Origin: an uncultured Verrucomicrobiota bacterium
Lineage (GTDB): Bacteria; Verrucomicrobiota; Verrucomicrobiia; Opitutales; Seribacteraceae
Assembly (NCBI GenBank): GCA_902569115.1
Contig: CACFTI010000002.1
Coordinates: 1-64,000 of the forward strand
Length of the DNA stretch: 64,000 bases
Direction of reading: 5' to 3'
The notes beneath the pieces were generated by a model. It saw nothing but the letters and a program-made list of their open reading frames with translations. It was not told the DNA's origin and searched no databases. The translations under genes and the position numbers were made by a program. This document shows positions 9,013 to 17,980 of the stretch, in pieces. The first letter of the stretch is position 1; every line of letters begins with the position of its first letter.

Positions 9013-10344
9013 TTAAGCAACTCTTTCGACAACGAGAGGAACTGGGTTAGGCCTTTTAGGTGCCAAACGATAAGCAGCTTTGAAATAATCCATTGCAACT
9101 TTTAAACGCTTCTCATCGTTATAATGTATAACCATGAGTGGTTCTCCCTGTTTCATTTGAGTTCCAACTTTGCATAATTCCGCAACTCCACAAGCTGGAT
9201 CAAACTTTTTACTATCCTCACCGTGAACAAGAATTTGCACTCCCCTAGCAAGTTGGCCGGCATCTATGGTGTGGACATAACCTCGCTTGGGTGCAGTAAG
9301 CTTTTTGGTGTGCTTTGCCGTTGGTAATTTTTCTGGGTTATCCAAAAGCTTTGGGTCTCCTCCTTGATATTCAACAATATCTTTAAGCTTCTGTAGTGCG
9401 GTGCCCTCATCTATTGCCTTACGAACAGTTTGCTTTGCTGAAAGTGTGGAACCAGCAACTCCAGCCAACCGAACAATTTCCATACCTAACTTAAGAACTA
9501 AATCCTGAAGATCTTCTGGGCCTTCCCCTTTGAGAAGATCTAATGCTTCCTTCAATTCAAGGGATGGTCCCACACAGGAACCCAGAGGTTGATTATTATC
9601 TGTAACTAAAGCAACACATCTGCGTTTTAAAGCTCTTCCGACACGAGTTAGCGAACGGGCCAGTTGTTTTGCATCTTCGGCATTTGTAATGAAAGAGCCT
9701 TTCCCCCATTTAATGTCTACCACAACGCCTTCTGCACCAGCAGCCAACTTACGACTTAGTGTTCCTGCAGTTATGAAAGGAATGGATGGAATCGCACCAA
9801 TTTTTTGGCGAAGATCGTACAAGATAGATTCAACTGGAGAAATTTCTGCATGACGCTCGGCGAATGCACATCCGAGCTTGCGTACTTGATCGGTAAAATC
9901 ATCTAGGTCAATGTCTGTATTAACTTTTGGGATAGCCTTAAGTTTTTCAGTTGTAGAAGTAAGATGTTCTTCATCGTCGCCGTTCATCATAGGCATAGCT
10001 ACCCCTGAAGCGGCCGCCAGTGGACCTAATACTAAAGTTGTCTTATCACCAACACCACCAGTTGAATATTTCTCAATTTTAGGGCGGGAAACGTCCATCA
10101 TTTCGATGACCTCACCTGATAGCATCATTTCTTCGGTAAAATTAGCAATTTCTTGAGCTGACATTCCTTGGAAAAAAGTCGTCATAACCCATGCAGCTTG
10201 TTGATACTCTGGCATTTCTTCGTCTAAAATGGCGTCAACTATTGAACGAATTTCCTCGTCTGTGTATTCGTTTCCTTCCCTCTTCTTCTCAATTAATCGG
10301 GTAAAAGAAGCGATTGTTGGTTTTTCAGTTTTGGCCTTGGGCAT
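9013..10344 (-). CDS. Thymidine phosphorylase-like protein with substituted active site
   Basis: A 443-residue member of the thymidine/pyrimidine-nucleoside phosphorylase family: an alpha domain, a glycosyltransferase-like domain with KYSTGGVGDKT (92-102), and a PYNP C-terminal domain starting near GYVHTIDAG. Compared from memory with E. coli DeoA, His85 is Tyr93, Ser186 is Gly194 and Lys190 is Arg198. Arg171 is kept as Arg179. The canonical loop from SGRGLGHTGGT to LDKLE is replaced, without a gap, by NGDDEEHLTST and TEKLK (121-135). Base and phosphate contacts are therefore changed, and classical thymidine phosphorolysis should not be assumed. A TTG at 10383 would add 13 residues, but the ATG at 10344 has a good AAAGGAG site. 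Confidence 0.85.
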   Translation of the reverse strand: MPKAKTEKPTIASFTRLIEKKREGNEYTDEEIRSIVDAILDEEMPEYQQAAWVMTTFFQGMSAQEIANFTEEMMLSGEVIEMMDVSRPKIEKYSTGGVGDKTTLVLGPLAAASGVAMPMMNGDDEEHLTSTTEKLKAIPKVNTDIDLDDFTDQVRKLGCAFAERHAEISPVESILYDLRQKIGAIPSIPFITAGTLSRKLAAGAEGVVVDIKWGKGSFITNAEDAKQLARSLTRVGRALKRRCVALVTDNNQPLGSCVGPSLELKEALDLLKGEGPEDLQDLVLKLGMEIVRLAGVAGSTLSAKQTVRKAIDEGTALQKLKDIVEYQGGDPKLLDNPEKLPTAKHTKKLTAPKRGYVHTIDAGQLARGVQILVHGEDSKKFDPACGVAELCKVGTQMKQGEPLMVIHYNDEKRLKVAMDYFKAAYRLAPKRPNPVPLVVERVA

Positions 10345-10352
10345 AATATAGA

Positions 10353-10359
10353 CTCCTTT
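10353..10359 (-). promoter_or_regulatory. Ribosome binding site fixing the start of the thymidine-phosphorylase-like gene
   Basis: On the minus strand AAAGGAG lies 8 bases before the ATG at 10344. It supports this ATG over the upstream in-frame TTG at 10383, which has no comparable site. Confidence 0.7.
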
Positions 10360-10481
10360 TCTTGGGGGTGAGGGTAAGATCAATGCAAACTATTTTACCT
10401 ATATTATTCAATAATGTAAGTCGAGCCTTTTATTTACGCTCATTCTTGACGAAGTCATGGGTTCAGGATGTTTTGGAATAA

Positions 10482-12227
10482 ATGGAATTCTCCTTAAATC
10501 TTTTACAATATTTCGAAAAAGTAGTCAGCCATGCAGCTGAAAAGCTCGAATCGGTCGACGATTCGTTTGAGCCTCAAATGAGAATGGCGGACGAACGGTT
10601 TGGGGACTTCCAGGCAAATGGTGCGTTGCCTTTCGCAAAGCGAAATGGACTTAATCCGCGGGAGCTCGCCCAATCCCTCGTTGAAAAAATTAAACCAAGC
10701 GATTCGTGGGAAACAAGTATCGCGGGGCCGGGATTTATTAATTTCAAACTAAAACCTGAATTTTTTCTTTCATGGCTAAAAGAGTTGGGTAACTTGGATA
10801 AAACCAAAAAACATCTTTTATCTGAATCACCCCGGCAGATCGTTCTTGATTTTTCCGGACCTAATACGGCCAAACAAATGCATGTGGGCCATATCCGCTC
10901 GACCATCATTGGTGAGTCCCTTGCCCGGTTGCTGTCCCTCCAAGGGCATACCGTTGTCAGGGACAATCATCTTGGAGACTGGGGAACACAATTTGGTATT
11001 CTGCTCTATGCCATTAAGCGGGCGGAGGTTTCCCTGGATAAATTAGGTGAAGAGCCAGTTGCAATTCTTGAAGATCTTTACCGACAGGGAAACAGTTGGG
11101 TAAAAGAGTCTCCCCAATCGTTGGAAGAAGCAAGGCAGGAACTCGTAAAATTGCAGAGTGGAGACGAGCAGAATTTTTCCCTTTGGCAGAAAATTCGGGA
11201 TCTTAGTCTCGGATCTTTTGAACAGGTCTACAAACTCCTTGGCGTACGCTTTGATTATGCCCATGGAGAAAGCTTTTACCGTGACCAAGTCGAACAAGTT
11301 TACTCTGTTTTACAAAAACACGGAATTTGCACCGAGGATCAGGGGGCACTCGTCGTATTTCATCCGGAACATAAACGTTTTGCCAAACAACCTTTTATTA
11401 TTCGTAAATCCGATGGGGCCAGCAACTACGCGACCACGGATTTGGCTACCATCGCTTATCGAAGGAAGGAATGGAATGCGGAGCATATCATCTATGTGAC
11501 AGATGGTCGGCAACGGGATCATTTCGATCAACTTTTTATGACCGTCAAAAAGTGGTTTGCTCAAGAAAATATTGATTGCCCCACCCTCTCGCATGTTTGG
11601 TTCGGTACGATTTTAGGAGAGGATAATAAAGCCATCAAAACACGGGATGGACAGCCCTTGAAATTGATGGATTTGCTGCAGGAATCTATCAACCGTGCAA
11701 AGAAAATGGTAGAAGAAAAGAATCCCGAACTAGAAGAGGAGGAGATTGAAAGAAGGGCCAAAATTATTGGGTTGGGTGCCGTGCGCTATGCGGACCTCTC
11801 ACAAGACAGGACTCTTGATTATGTTTTTTCATGGGACAAAATGCTCGCCCTTCAAGGCAACACCGCACCTTATCTGCAATATGCAGTTGCCCGAATCCAT
11901 AGCATTTTTCGTAAAGTTGGAAAAACCCGTTCGGAGCTTCCTGAAGTCATGATCAGTCCAAAATCGGATACTGAAAAGAAACTTGCCCGTAAAATCTCTT
12001 TTTTCCCCTTAGCTATTGAACAAACAACCAAAGAGTTAAAGCCGCATACCCTTTGTGTTTACCTTTATGAATTGGCCACGGAATTTAGCTCCTTTTACAA
12101 TCAGGAAAAAGTAATGGTCGATGATCAGAATGTTCAAAACCTTCGTTTATTCCTTTGTGCCAAAACACAAATTGTACTTGAGCTTGGACTGAGTGTCTTA
12201 GGGATCGATACTTTGGAAGAAATGTAG
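10482..12227 (+). CDS. argS: Arginyl-tRNA synthetase
   Basis: A 581-residue class Ia synthetase that charges tRNA-Arg. It has the N-terminal Add-1 tRNA-binding domain, the catalytic HIGH-like motif HVGH at 134-137 within KQMHVGHIRSTIIGE, the ArgRS-specific HLGDWGTQFG segment, and an anticodon-binding DALR domain (about 460-581). A canonical KMSK is not seen. The equivalent segment reads ILGEDNKAIKTRDG, as is common in ArgRS, where another lysine can substitute. It is divergently transcribed from the thymidine-phosphorylase-like gene and converges on the DsbD-alpha-like gene with a 20-base gap. Confidence 0.95.
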   Translation: MEFSLNLLQYFEKVVSHAAEKLESVDDSFEPQMRMADERFGDFQANGALPFAKRNGLNPRELAQSLVEKIKPSDSWETSIAGPGFINFKLKPEFFLSWLKELGNLDKTKKHLLSESPRQIVLDFSGPNTAKQMHVGHIRSTIIGESLARLLSLQGHTVVRDNHLGDWGTQFGILLYAIKRAEVSLDKLGEEPVAILEDLYRQGNSWVKESPQSLEEARQELVKLQSGDEQNFSLWQKIRDLSLGSFEQVYKLLGVRFDYAHGESFYRDQVEQVYSVLQKHGICTEDQGALVVFHPEHKRFAKQPFIIRKSDGASNYATTDLATIAYRRKEWNAEHIIYVTDGRQRDHFDQLFMTVKKWFAQENIDCPTLSHVWFGTILGEDNKAIKTRDGQPLKLMDLLQESINRAKKMVEEKNPELEEEEIERRAKIIGLGAVRYADLSQDRTLDYVFSWDKMLALQGNTAPYLQYAVARIHSIFRKVGKTRSELPEVMISPKSDTEKKLARKISFFPLAIEQTTKELKPHTLCVYLYELATEFSSFYNQEKVMVDDQNVQNLRLFLCAKTQIVLELGLSVLGIDTLEEM

Positions 12228-12247
12228 GGATAACGATTTATAATTTT

Positions 12248-13126
12248 CTATTGGAGAGGTACAGTGACTTTATAGAATCTAGTCCCTGTAGATGGCCATC
12301 CATCTGCTCGGTAAAGCAGCCCTTTCAATTCCTTTTGGTCAGGGTCCCGCCAGTAGGATAATTCCATTGAAACTTCAACCATCTGCTTGCCGTTTTGCTC
12401 GAAAATTTTCTTGGGAATCTGAAAGATGTTTGAGCGGATAAAACGCCCGTCTCCAAAAAAGCGAAAGAGTGGAAGAGGACCATTTTCATCCCACGGAAAA
12501 CGAAAATTTACGAATTCCTTTTCTCCCTTTTTCTCTTTGATTATCTCCGCATTGCACAGAGATAACCAACCAGACGGAGGACTAACGGGTTGCTTCTCAC
12601 GGAAATCCCGAAAATAAGGGTGCCAGCGATTGTCAATCTCAGCGTCTTTCTGAACCGGAATTGTTATTTCAAGGTTGTCATATGAAGGAAGGCAGGTCGT
12701 AAAACAGGCTAGCCAAGAGGCTTTTGCATCAAAGGAAAGTTCATCCCCATGCTGCAACTTTCTTTTGACATCAAAACGAAAGATAAAAAGGGATTCATCT
12801 TTATGCCCATGAGCAAAAACCTTAAACATCTTCACGAGTTGTGGTGGGGCGTAATGCATTTCACGCAGAATAATACCTTCTGGCAGATTCCATTTGAGAG
12901 TGGGTGGCACACCGACATCACCAGGTGATTCCCAATACGTATGCCAACCATTTTCCCTCTTAATCCACCAACCGATTTCAAAGGAACTAGATTCTGGTTT
13001 AACATTAGATTCAGTCACCAGACGAGTAGTGACAGGTCCGTTTTTTACCTCAGGACCCTGCCCCGAATGAAGAAAACAAGGAAGCAATCCAAATATTGCT
13101 AGACTTTTTACTAAAAGTTTTCTCAA
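12248..13126 (-). CDS. Periplasmic DsbD N-terminal (alpha)-domain-like protein
   Basis: A 292-residue exported protein with a signal peptide (about 1-22, LAIFGLLPCFLHSG). The body matches the immunoglobulin-like DsbD-alpha domain: GWHTYWESPGDVGVPP near residue 60 and WLACFTTCLPSYD with Cys141 and Cys145. In DsbD this domain receives electrons from the membrane domain and passes them to periplasmic partners such as DsbC. Here the polypeptide ends without the membrane beta and thioredoxin gamma domains. It must therefore act with a separate reductase or have another role, such as in cytochrome maturation. The start overlaps the upstream IscA-like gene by 4 bases. Confidence 0.8.
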   Translation of the reverse strand: MRKLLVKSLAIFGLLPCFLHSGQGPEVKNGPVTTRLVTESNVKPESSSFEIGWWIKRENGWHTYWESPGDVGVPPTLKWNLPEGIILREMHYAPPQLVKMFKVFAHGHKDESLFIFRFDVKRKLQHGDELSFDAKASWLACFTTCLPSYDNLEITIPVQKDAEIDNRWHPYFRDFREKQPVSPPSGWLSLCNAEIIKEKKGEKEFVNFRFPWDENGPLPLFRFFGDGRFIRSNIFQIPKKIFEQNGKQMVEVSMELSYWRDPDQKELKGLLYRADGWPSTGTRFYKVTVPLQ

Positions 13127-13437
13127 CGAAAAGATTTACCACATCCGCATGTGGATTCAGCATTTGGATTTCTAATTTCAAATCCCTTACCAGACAGTCC
13201 GTCATCAAAATGAATCTCAGATCCTTTGAGGTAATCATAACTGTCGGGGCATACGGCGATGGGAAGACCGGAAGAATTATCAAAATGATCTTCAGTTTTT
13301 GGTGTATCAATAGACATTCCATATTCGAACCCTGAACATCCACCTGGTTCGATAAAAATCCGCAAAGCTTTATTATCATCGGCACCTGCTAACATCGAAG
13401 ATACTTTATTTTGTGCTTCTTGTGTTAATGTAATCAT
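13123..13437 (-). CDS. HesB/IscA-family iron-sulfur cluster assembly protein
   Basis: A 104-residue A-type carrier. The three conserved cysteines are present: Cys34 in PGGCSGFEYG and Cys97/Cys99 in STCGCGKSF. These proteins bind a [2Fe-2S] or [4Fe-4S] cluster and hand it to target enzymes. The family (IscA, ErpA, SufA) cannot be resolved from this sequence alone. No isc or suf genes are nearby. It is the first gene of a two-gene unit with the DsbD-alpha-like protein and diverges from the kinase gene across 140 bases. Confidence 0.92.
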   Translation of the reverse strand: MITLTQEAQNKVSSMLAGADDNKALRIFIEPGGCSGFEYGMSIDTPKTEDHFDNSSGLPIAVCPDSYDYLKGSEIHFDDGLSGKGFEIRNPNAESTCGCGKSFR

Positions 13438-13577
13438 ACATAGAGTATTTACAGAATTATAAAGAAGTCAATTTCACCAAATGTAAGCTAAATTTATGCC
13501 AAACAGCTAAAATATCCCAATTTAATAAAAGATTTTCTTGCTGATTCGTGATTTGTTATCATCATACGAAGGACTGA

Positions 13578-14558
13578 ATGAAACATATTTTCAACGAAGT
13601 TCATTATGAGTTAACACGAAAGATCGCAGAGGGTGGAATGGGGATGGTTTATGAAGCTGTTCAGCGAGGGATCGGGGGATTCAGAAAAAAAGTCGCGATT
13701 AAACTCATTCGCGAAGAATATTCTGCAATAGATGAATTTCGAAACAATTTCATCGGGGAAGCAAAGCTCGTCGCTGACCTTATTCACACGAATATCGTAC
13801 AAACATACCACTTAGGCAAAACGGGTGAACAATATTTTATGACTATGGAATATGTTTCTGGTTGTAATCTAGAAGAATTCCTCGAAAGGCATGTTGAAAC
13901 CGATCAGTATATTCCCGCTGACCTCGCAGTATTTATTGCATCTAGAATTTGTCGTGGATTAGCTTATGCTCATCGTAAAAAAGACGCACAGGATCGTCTT
14001 TTAGGTATCGTTCACCGCGATGTGAATCCAAAGAATATCATGATTGCAATGGAAGGTGATGTGAAGCTCACAGACTTCGGCATAGCAAAAGCTCTTGATC
14101 TTATGTATAATCAAGAAGGTGAAGTAATTGCAGGCAAAGATGAATATCTATCTCCAGAACAAGCCCGCTGTGAAGTAACAGACCACCGGGCGGACTTGTT
14201 TTGCTGTGGCATTGTCATGTCTGAGTTAATGCTCGGTTACAATATATTTGAAACTCCCCAACCGGAAAAAACTATTGAAAATATTCTCGAAATGCCCCTT
14301 CCAAACTTTTCGGATATTAGACCAGATATTGATGATAGATTAAACCTTATCATGCATACCGCACTTCGCAGACCTCGTGACGAACGCTACCAATCGGCTG
14401 AGGAGATGTTGACTGAATTGGAAAGCTTCATATATGGCGAGGGTTATGGTCCGACCAATGAAAAACTTGCTGCATATATTTACGATGTTTTTAGCCAGGA
14501 TGGAGAAAATGCTGCACTTCGCTGGCATAGGGGAGAAACTCAGTTTGCACCTCAATAA
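13578..14558 (+). CDS. Serine/threonine protein kinase (Hanks type), soluble
   Basis: A 326-residue protein with a complete kinase domain from about residue 10 to 290. It has a glycine loop [14 protein letters not shown]-anchoring Lys42 (VAIKLI), catalytic [10 protein letters not shown] (Asp147), DFG at 165-167 and LSPEQA for the APE motif. The catalytic-loop lysine is Asn, much as in myxobacterial HRDVSPQN kinases, so activity is likely. No transmembrane or sensor domain follows; the last 35 residues are a short unrecognised tail. An AAGGA ribosome site lies just before the ATG. It ends 12 bases before rpoN, so the two are almost certainly cotranscribed. Confidence 0.92.
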   Translation: MKHIFNEVHYELTRKIAEGGMGMVYEAVQRGIGGFRKKVAIKLIREEYSAIDEFRNNFIGEAKLVADLIHTNIVQTYHLGKTGEQYFMTMEYVSGCNLEEFLERHVETDQYIPADLAVFIASRICRGLAYAHRKKDAQDRLLGIVHRDVNPKNIMIAMEGDVKLTDFGIAKALDLMYNQEGEVIAGKDEYLSPEQARCEVTDHRADLFCCGIVMSELMLGYNIFETPQPEKTIENILEMPLPNFSDIRPDIDDRLNLIMHTALRRPRDERYQSAEEMLTELESFIYGEGYGPTNEKLAAYIYDVFSQDGENAALRWHRGETQFAPQ

Positions 14559-14570
14559 ATTATAAAATAA

Positions 14571-16121
14571 ATGGCTGTTCAATCTCAAGGACTCCGGCAA
14601 GTACAGAAGCAGACTCAAAATCTAGTACTTGCACCTCAATTAAGGCAGTCCCTCAAAATACTACAAGTACCTACTCTTGAATTGCGGAGTGCAATTTTGG
14701 AAGAGCTACAAACTAACCCATTACTTGAAGAAATAGGGTCCAATGATGAAAGCTTGGACTCAAATGAAGTAGAGCCATCTCCTGATGAACTTCAGGACCA
14801 AGATGGAGAAGAGTTTCCTGACGACATTGAAAGCTCCAAGGAATCTGAAAATTCTGAAGAAAGTGACTTTGATCTCGAATCAAATGAAGCTGAAGATATC
14901 GGAGACATGGATTTCTCCGATGAATTTGCCATTTTGAAAGAGATGCAGGAGGATCTTAAGGAACATTTTGAAAGAGAATATGAAGGAGAGGCTCAACTCG
15001 GGAACTCAGAGGCTGAAGAGAAAAGAAAGTTCTTTTTTGATTCTCTTGTATCGGAAACCTCTCTTCAGGAACATTTGCTTGATCAATTAAAATTGGTTGA
15101 TTGTGAAGATGGCATTAGGCAAGCATCCGAATACATCATCGGCAGTCTTAATGAGAATGGATTTCTATCGGGAAATCTTTCAGACATGGCCTTAGTTTCC
15201 GGCTTACCCCTTCTTGACTTACAAGATGCACTTTCCCTTTTACAATCCTTTGATCCTGTAGGCATCGCTGCACTTGATTTACAGGATAGCCTACTTAAGC
15301 AAATGCAATCAAGAGGTTGGGAGGATTCCGTTCATTATCAAATTGTGAGAGATCACTTCCAACTGCTCGTTAGAAGAAGAGTGCCAGAACTTGCTCGTAA
15401 ACTCTCCCAACCAACTGATGTAATCCACAAGTGCCTTCAAAAAATAGCTGAACTGGACCCGGCACCAGGCAGAAAATTCTCAGAAGATCATAATCAATCG
15501 ATTGCCCCAGATGCGATTGTGGAAAAAGTTTCGGAAGATTGGGTCATACACCTTAACAACGACTACATACCGAGACTCAAAATTAATAAAACTTACAAAG
15601 AATTGATCAGTAAGGGAACTCTTAGCTCTAAAGAGAAAGAATATGTTCGCAACCAAATGCGAGCGGGAAAATTCTTAATTAACTCGATTGACCAAAGACA
15701 GAATACAATTGAAAGAATAACCCGGAAATTGCTCAACAGACAAAGCGAATTTTTCGAGCATGGATCTTCCAAATTACGACCACTCACCATGGCGGAAGTG
15801 GCTGATTCCATCGATGTTCATGAAACGACTGTATCAAGAGCAATCGCAAACAAATACCTACAAACCCCTCACGGAACTTTTCCTTTCAAATATTTTTTTA
15901 CTCCTGGTTATTCCGGAAAAGATGGCGATACCGTTTCGAATACAAGTGTGAAAGAAATTATTGGTTCAATTATTGAAAAAGAGGATTCATCCAAGCCTCT
16001 TAGTGACCGAAAGATAGTCGACTTACTTGCGGAAAAAGACATCAAATTGGCCAGGCGCACAGTTGCCAAATATCGCGAAGAATTGGGTATTCCCCCGACA
16101 AATTTGCGCAGGCAGTATTGA
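14571..16121 (+). CDS. rpoN: RNA polymerase sigma-54 factor
   Basis: The 516-residue protein has all RpoN parts. Region I is Gln/Leu-rich and contacts activators (LAPQLRQSLKILQVP). An acidic linker follows (about 60-125, very rich in Glu, Asp and Ser). Then come the core-binding domain, an HTH region (LTMAEVADSIDVHETTVSRA) and the RpoN box ARRTVAKYRE at 494-503, which reads the -24 element. Sigma-54 transcription needs bacterial enhancer-binding AAA activators; none is encoded in the window. It follows the kinase by 12 bases and overlaps tsaB by 4. Confidence 0.96.
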   Translation: MAVQSQGLRQVQKQTQNLVLAPQLRQSLKILQVPTLELRSAILEELQTNPLLEEIGSNDESLDSNEVEPSPDELQDQDGEEFPDDIESSKESENSEESDFDLESNEAEDIGDMDFSDEFAILKEMQEDLKEHFEREYEGEAQLGNSEAEEKRKFFFDSLVSETSLQEHLLDQLKLVDCEDGIRQASEYIIGSLNENGFLSGNLSDMALVSGLPLLDLQDALSLLQSFDPVGIAALDLQDSLLKQMQSRGWEDSVHYQIVRDHFQLLVRRRVPELARKLSQPTDVIHKCLQKIAELDPAPGRKFSEDHNQSIAPDAIVEKVSEDWVIHLNNDYIPRLKINKTYKELISKGTLSSKEKEYVRNQMRAGKFLINSIDQRQNTIERITRKLLNRQSEFFEHGSSKLRPLTMAEVADSIDVHETTVSRAIANKYLQTPHGTFPFKYFFTPGYSGKDGDTVSNTSVKEIIGSIIEKEDSSKPLSDRKIVDLLAEKDIKLARRTVAKYREELGIPPTNLRRQY

Positions 16122-16816
16122 CTTTCATCCCAGCAAGCCAACGACAAGTGCACCCCATACCGGAGAAACAATCGAAGGAAATTACTTCGCTGGTGGTCGA
16201 CGCCTCCACAAATCCCGTACAAGTTGGGATTCCCGAAAAAAGGGGATGGCTTTGCCTGGCTCAAGTTGAAGAGCAAGCTTTGGAGGGATTATTTTTAGCC
16301 ACTGAAAACATTCTCCTTGATTCAAAAAAAGAAATTTCCCGGGTCAATTCCGTATACTATTGCGAAGGCCCCGGCTCGACCCTCGGGCTTCGATTGGCTG
16401 CTGCCTACGTCAAGACGCTAAGATGGTGCCATGCCCATGCTAGTTTTGAAGTATTTGCCTACAATGCCCTTGATCTGGCCTCTTTGCTTGTCCCGAAAGA
16501 AAACTCCATAATCCAAGCTCCTTTTCGCGTTGGGTTTCGTTTCGTGCGGCTACCCAATTCAAATCCTTTAGAAGCCGAAAAAAAGATTATTCCTCAGGAT
16601 GAAGCTTTTTCCGAATACCCGGATAGCTTCCACCTTCCCGATATCCGAAAACGGTCCATACCAGTAAGTCCTGAGAAAACTTTAAGTTATGATCTTTCCA
16701 AAATCAAAGGACTATCAGATCTCAACCTTGTTTCAAAGCCTAGCTCGGAAATTACTCCCTACAATCCGAGAGCTCCACAGTTCAAGAAATGGACACCTCG
16801 AACTTTGAACAAATAA
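16118..16816 (+). CDS. tsaB: TsaB-like protein (tRNA t6A biosynthesis), divergent
   Basis: This 232-residue protein fits the ASKHA-fold TsaB/YeaZ pattern: a first strand LVVDAST, then WLCLAQVEEQALEGLF and the hallmark loop EGPGSTLGLRLAAAYVKTL, where TsaB normally has GPGSFTGLRIG. TsaB is the scaffold partner of TsaD and TsaE in making N6-threonylcarbamoyladenosine on ANN-decoding tRNAs. The C-terminal half is weakly conserved. The only upstream start overlapping rpoN is a TTG (16118, TTGA overlap with the stop); a GTG at 16148 is an alternative. Coupled translation with rpoN is likely. Confidence 0.72.
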   Translation: MTFIPASQRQVHPIPEKQSKEITSLVVDASTNPVQVGIPEKRGWLCLAQVEEQALEGLFLATENILLDSKKEISRVNSVYYCEGPGSTLGLRLAAAYVKTLRWCHAHASFEVFAYNALDLASLLVPKENSIIQAPFRVGFRFVRLPNSNPLEAEKKIIPQDEAFSEYPDSFHLPDIRKRSIPVSPEKTLSYDLSKIKGLSDLNLVSKPSSEITPYNPRAPQFKKWTPRTLNK

Positions 16817-16834
16817 TTTTTCTCTTGAGAAAAA
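16817..16834. repeat. Inverted repeat between tsaB and alr
   Basis: TTTTTCTC, a 2-base centre and GAGAAAAA form a perfect 8-base inverted repeat directly after the tsaB stop and 10 bases before the alr ATG. It is AT-rich, and a folded loop would leave about 7 pairs. It could be a weak terminator, a translational hairpin or chance. Confidence 0.35.
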
Positions 16835-16844
16835 ACTGATCAAA

Positions 16845-17978
16845 ATGAAAGGGATGCGCTCATGGGCTGAAATTGATTTAGCCAAATTGGAAAGAAACTT
16901 AAGATTGATCAGAGAATCAATACCATCCCATTTTAAATATGTCTCCGTTGTCAAAGCAGATGCTTATGGTCATGGCATTCTTCCCACCGCATCACGGCTT
17001 ATGCAAAGTGGTGTGGACCTCTTTGCTGTCGCGAATGTGAAGGAAGCCAATGAAATTCGGGAGATGGGCTCAGGTTGGCCCATTCTTGTGCTTGGCCCAC
17101 TCTTGGAAGAAGAGGACGAAGCCCTGACCGATCTAGATTTAATTCCTTCTCTTTCCTGTCTGGAGGAGGTGAAGCGATTCGAGGCCCTTAGCCTAACTAA
17201 AAACAGGAAAATCAAGGTACACCTAAAAGTAGATACTGGTATGGGCAGAATGGGTGTATGGTGGGAAAAGGCCGCAGAACTTTTTCAGGCAATCAAATCC
17301 GCGGATGGCATCGAACTAAAAGGTATCCTCACTCATTTTGCGGAACCGGCCAATGAAGAATTCAGTCAAATGCAGAGAGATCGTTTTCATCAAATCATAC
17401 AGGCTAACCTACCTAAGCCCCTACCCTCTGACTTTATTATTCATGCAGACAATTCATCATCACTGAAAGTACTTGAGGAAAATTCGGTTTTTAATGCAGT
17501 AAGAATCGGTCTCCTTCAGTTCGGAGTTACTCCTCCAACTCATAGTGCTCTCGCACATCTTGAAGTGGAACCGGTGCTCTCCTTTCATGCAAAACTCGCC
17601 TTGGTAAAGGACTTGCCCGCCCAAACTTCAGTAAGCTATGGAAGACTTCACACATTGGCTCGAGACTCCAGAATTGGCATAATCAGTGCCGGATACGGAG
17701 ATGCCATTCCCTTACATTGTGGCAATCACGCTTCCGCTCTTATTCGAGGAACCAGTTACCCAATTGTTGGCCGCGTAACCATGGACCAAACACTGATTGA
17801 TCTGACCGATGCACCCCGAGACTTAGCAAATGGAGAAGTAGTTACCTTAATCGGCGAACAAAACGGCAACAGAATTCCACTGGAAACCTTGGCTCTCCAT
17901 GGAAAAACAATCCCATGGGAGTTACTTTGTTCAATTACAAAAAGAGTCCCTAGAATTTACCTGACAAAGCGCGAGTAG
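16845..17978 (+). CDS. alr: Alanine racemase
   Basis: A 377-residue PLP enzyme that interconverts L- and D-alanine for peptidoglycan. The PLP lysine is Lys37 in VVKADAYGHG, and the catalytic tyrosine Tyr265 is in SVSYGRLHTL. The family segments KVDTGMGRMG and GRVTMDQTLIDLT are also present. The N-terminal TIM barrel and C-terminal beta domain are full length. It follows tsaB by 28 bases and converges on the hypothetical gene at 17981 with 2 bases between stops. Confidence 0.95.
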   Translation: MKGMRSWAEIDLAKLERNLRLIRESIPSHFKYVSVVKADAYGHGILPTASRLMQSGVDLFAVANVKEANEIREMGSGWPILVLGPLLEEEDEALTDLDLIPSLSCLEEVKRFEALSLTKNRKIKVHLKVDTGMGRMGVWWEKAAELFQAIKSADGIELKGILTHFAEPANEEFSQMQRDRFHQIIQANLPKPLPSDFIIHADNSSSLKVLEENSVFNAVRIGLLQFGVTPPTHSALAHLEVEPVLSFHAKLALVKDLPAQTSVSYGRLHTLARDSRIGIISAGYGDAIPLHCGNHASALIRGTSYPIVGRVTMDQTLIDLTDAPRDLANGEVVTLIGEQNGNRIPLETLALHGKTIPWELLCSITKRVPRIYLTKRE

Positions 17979-17980
17979 GT

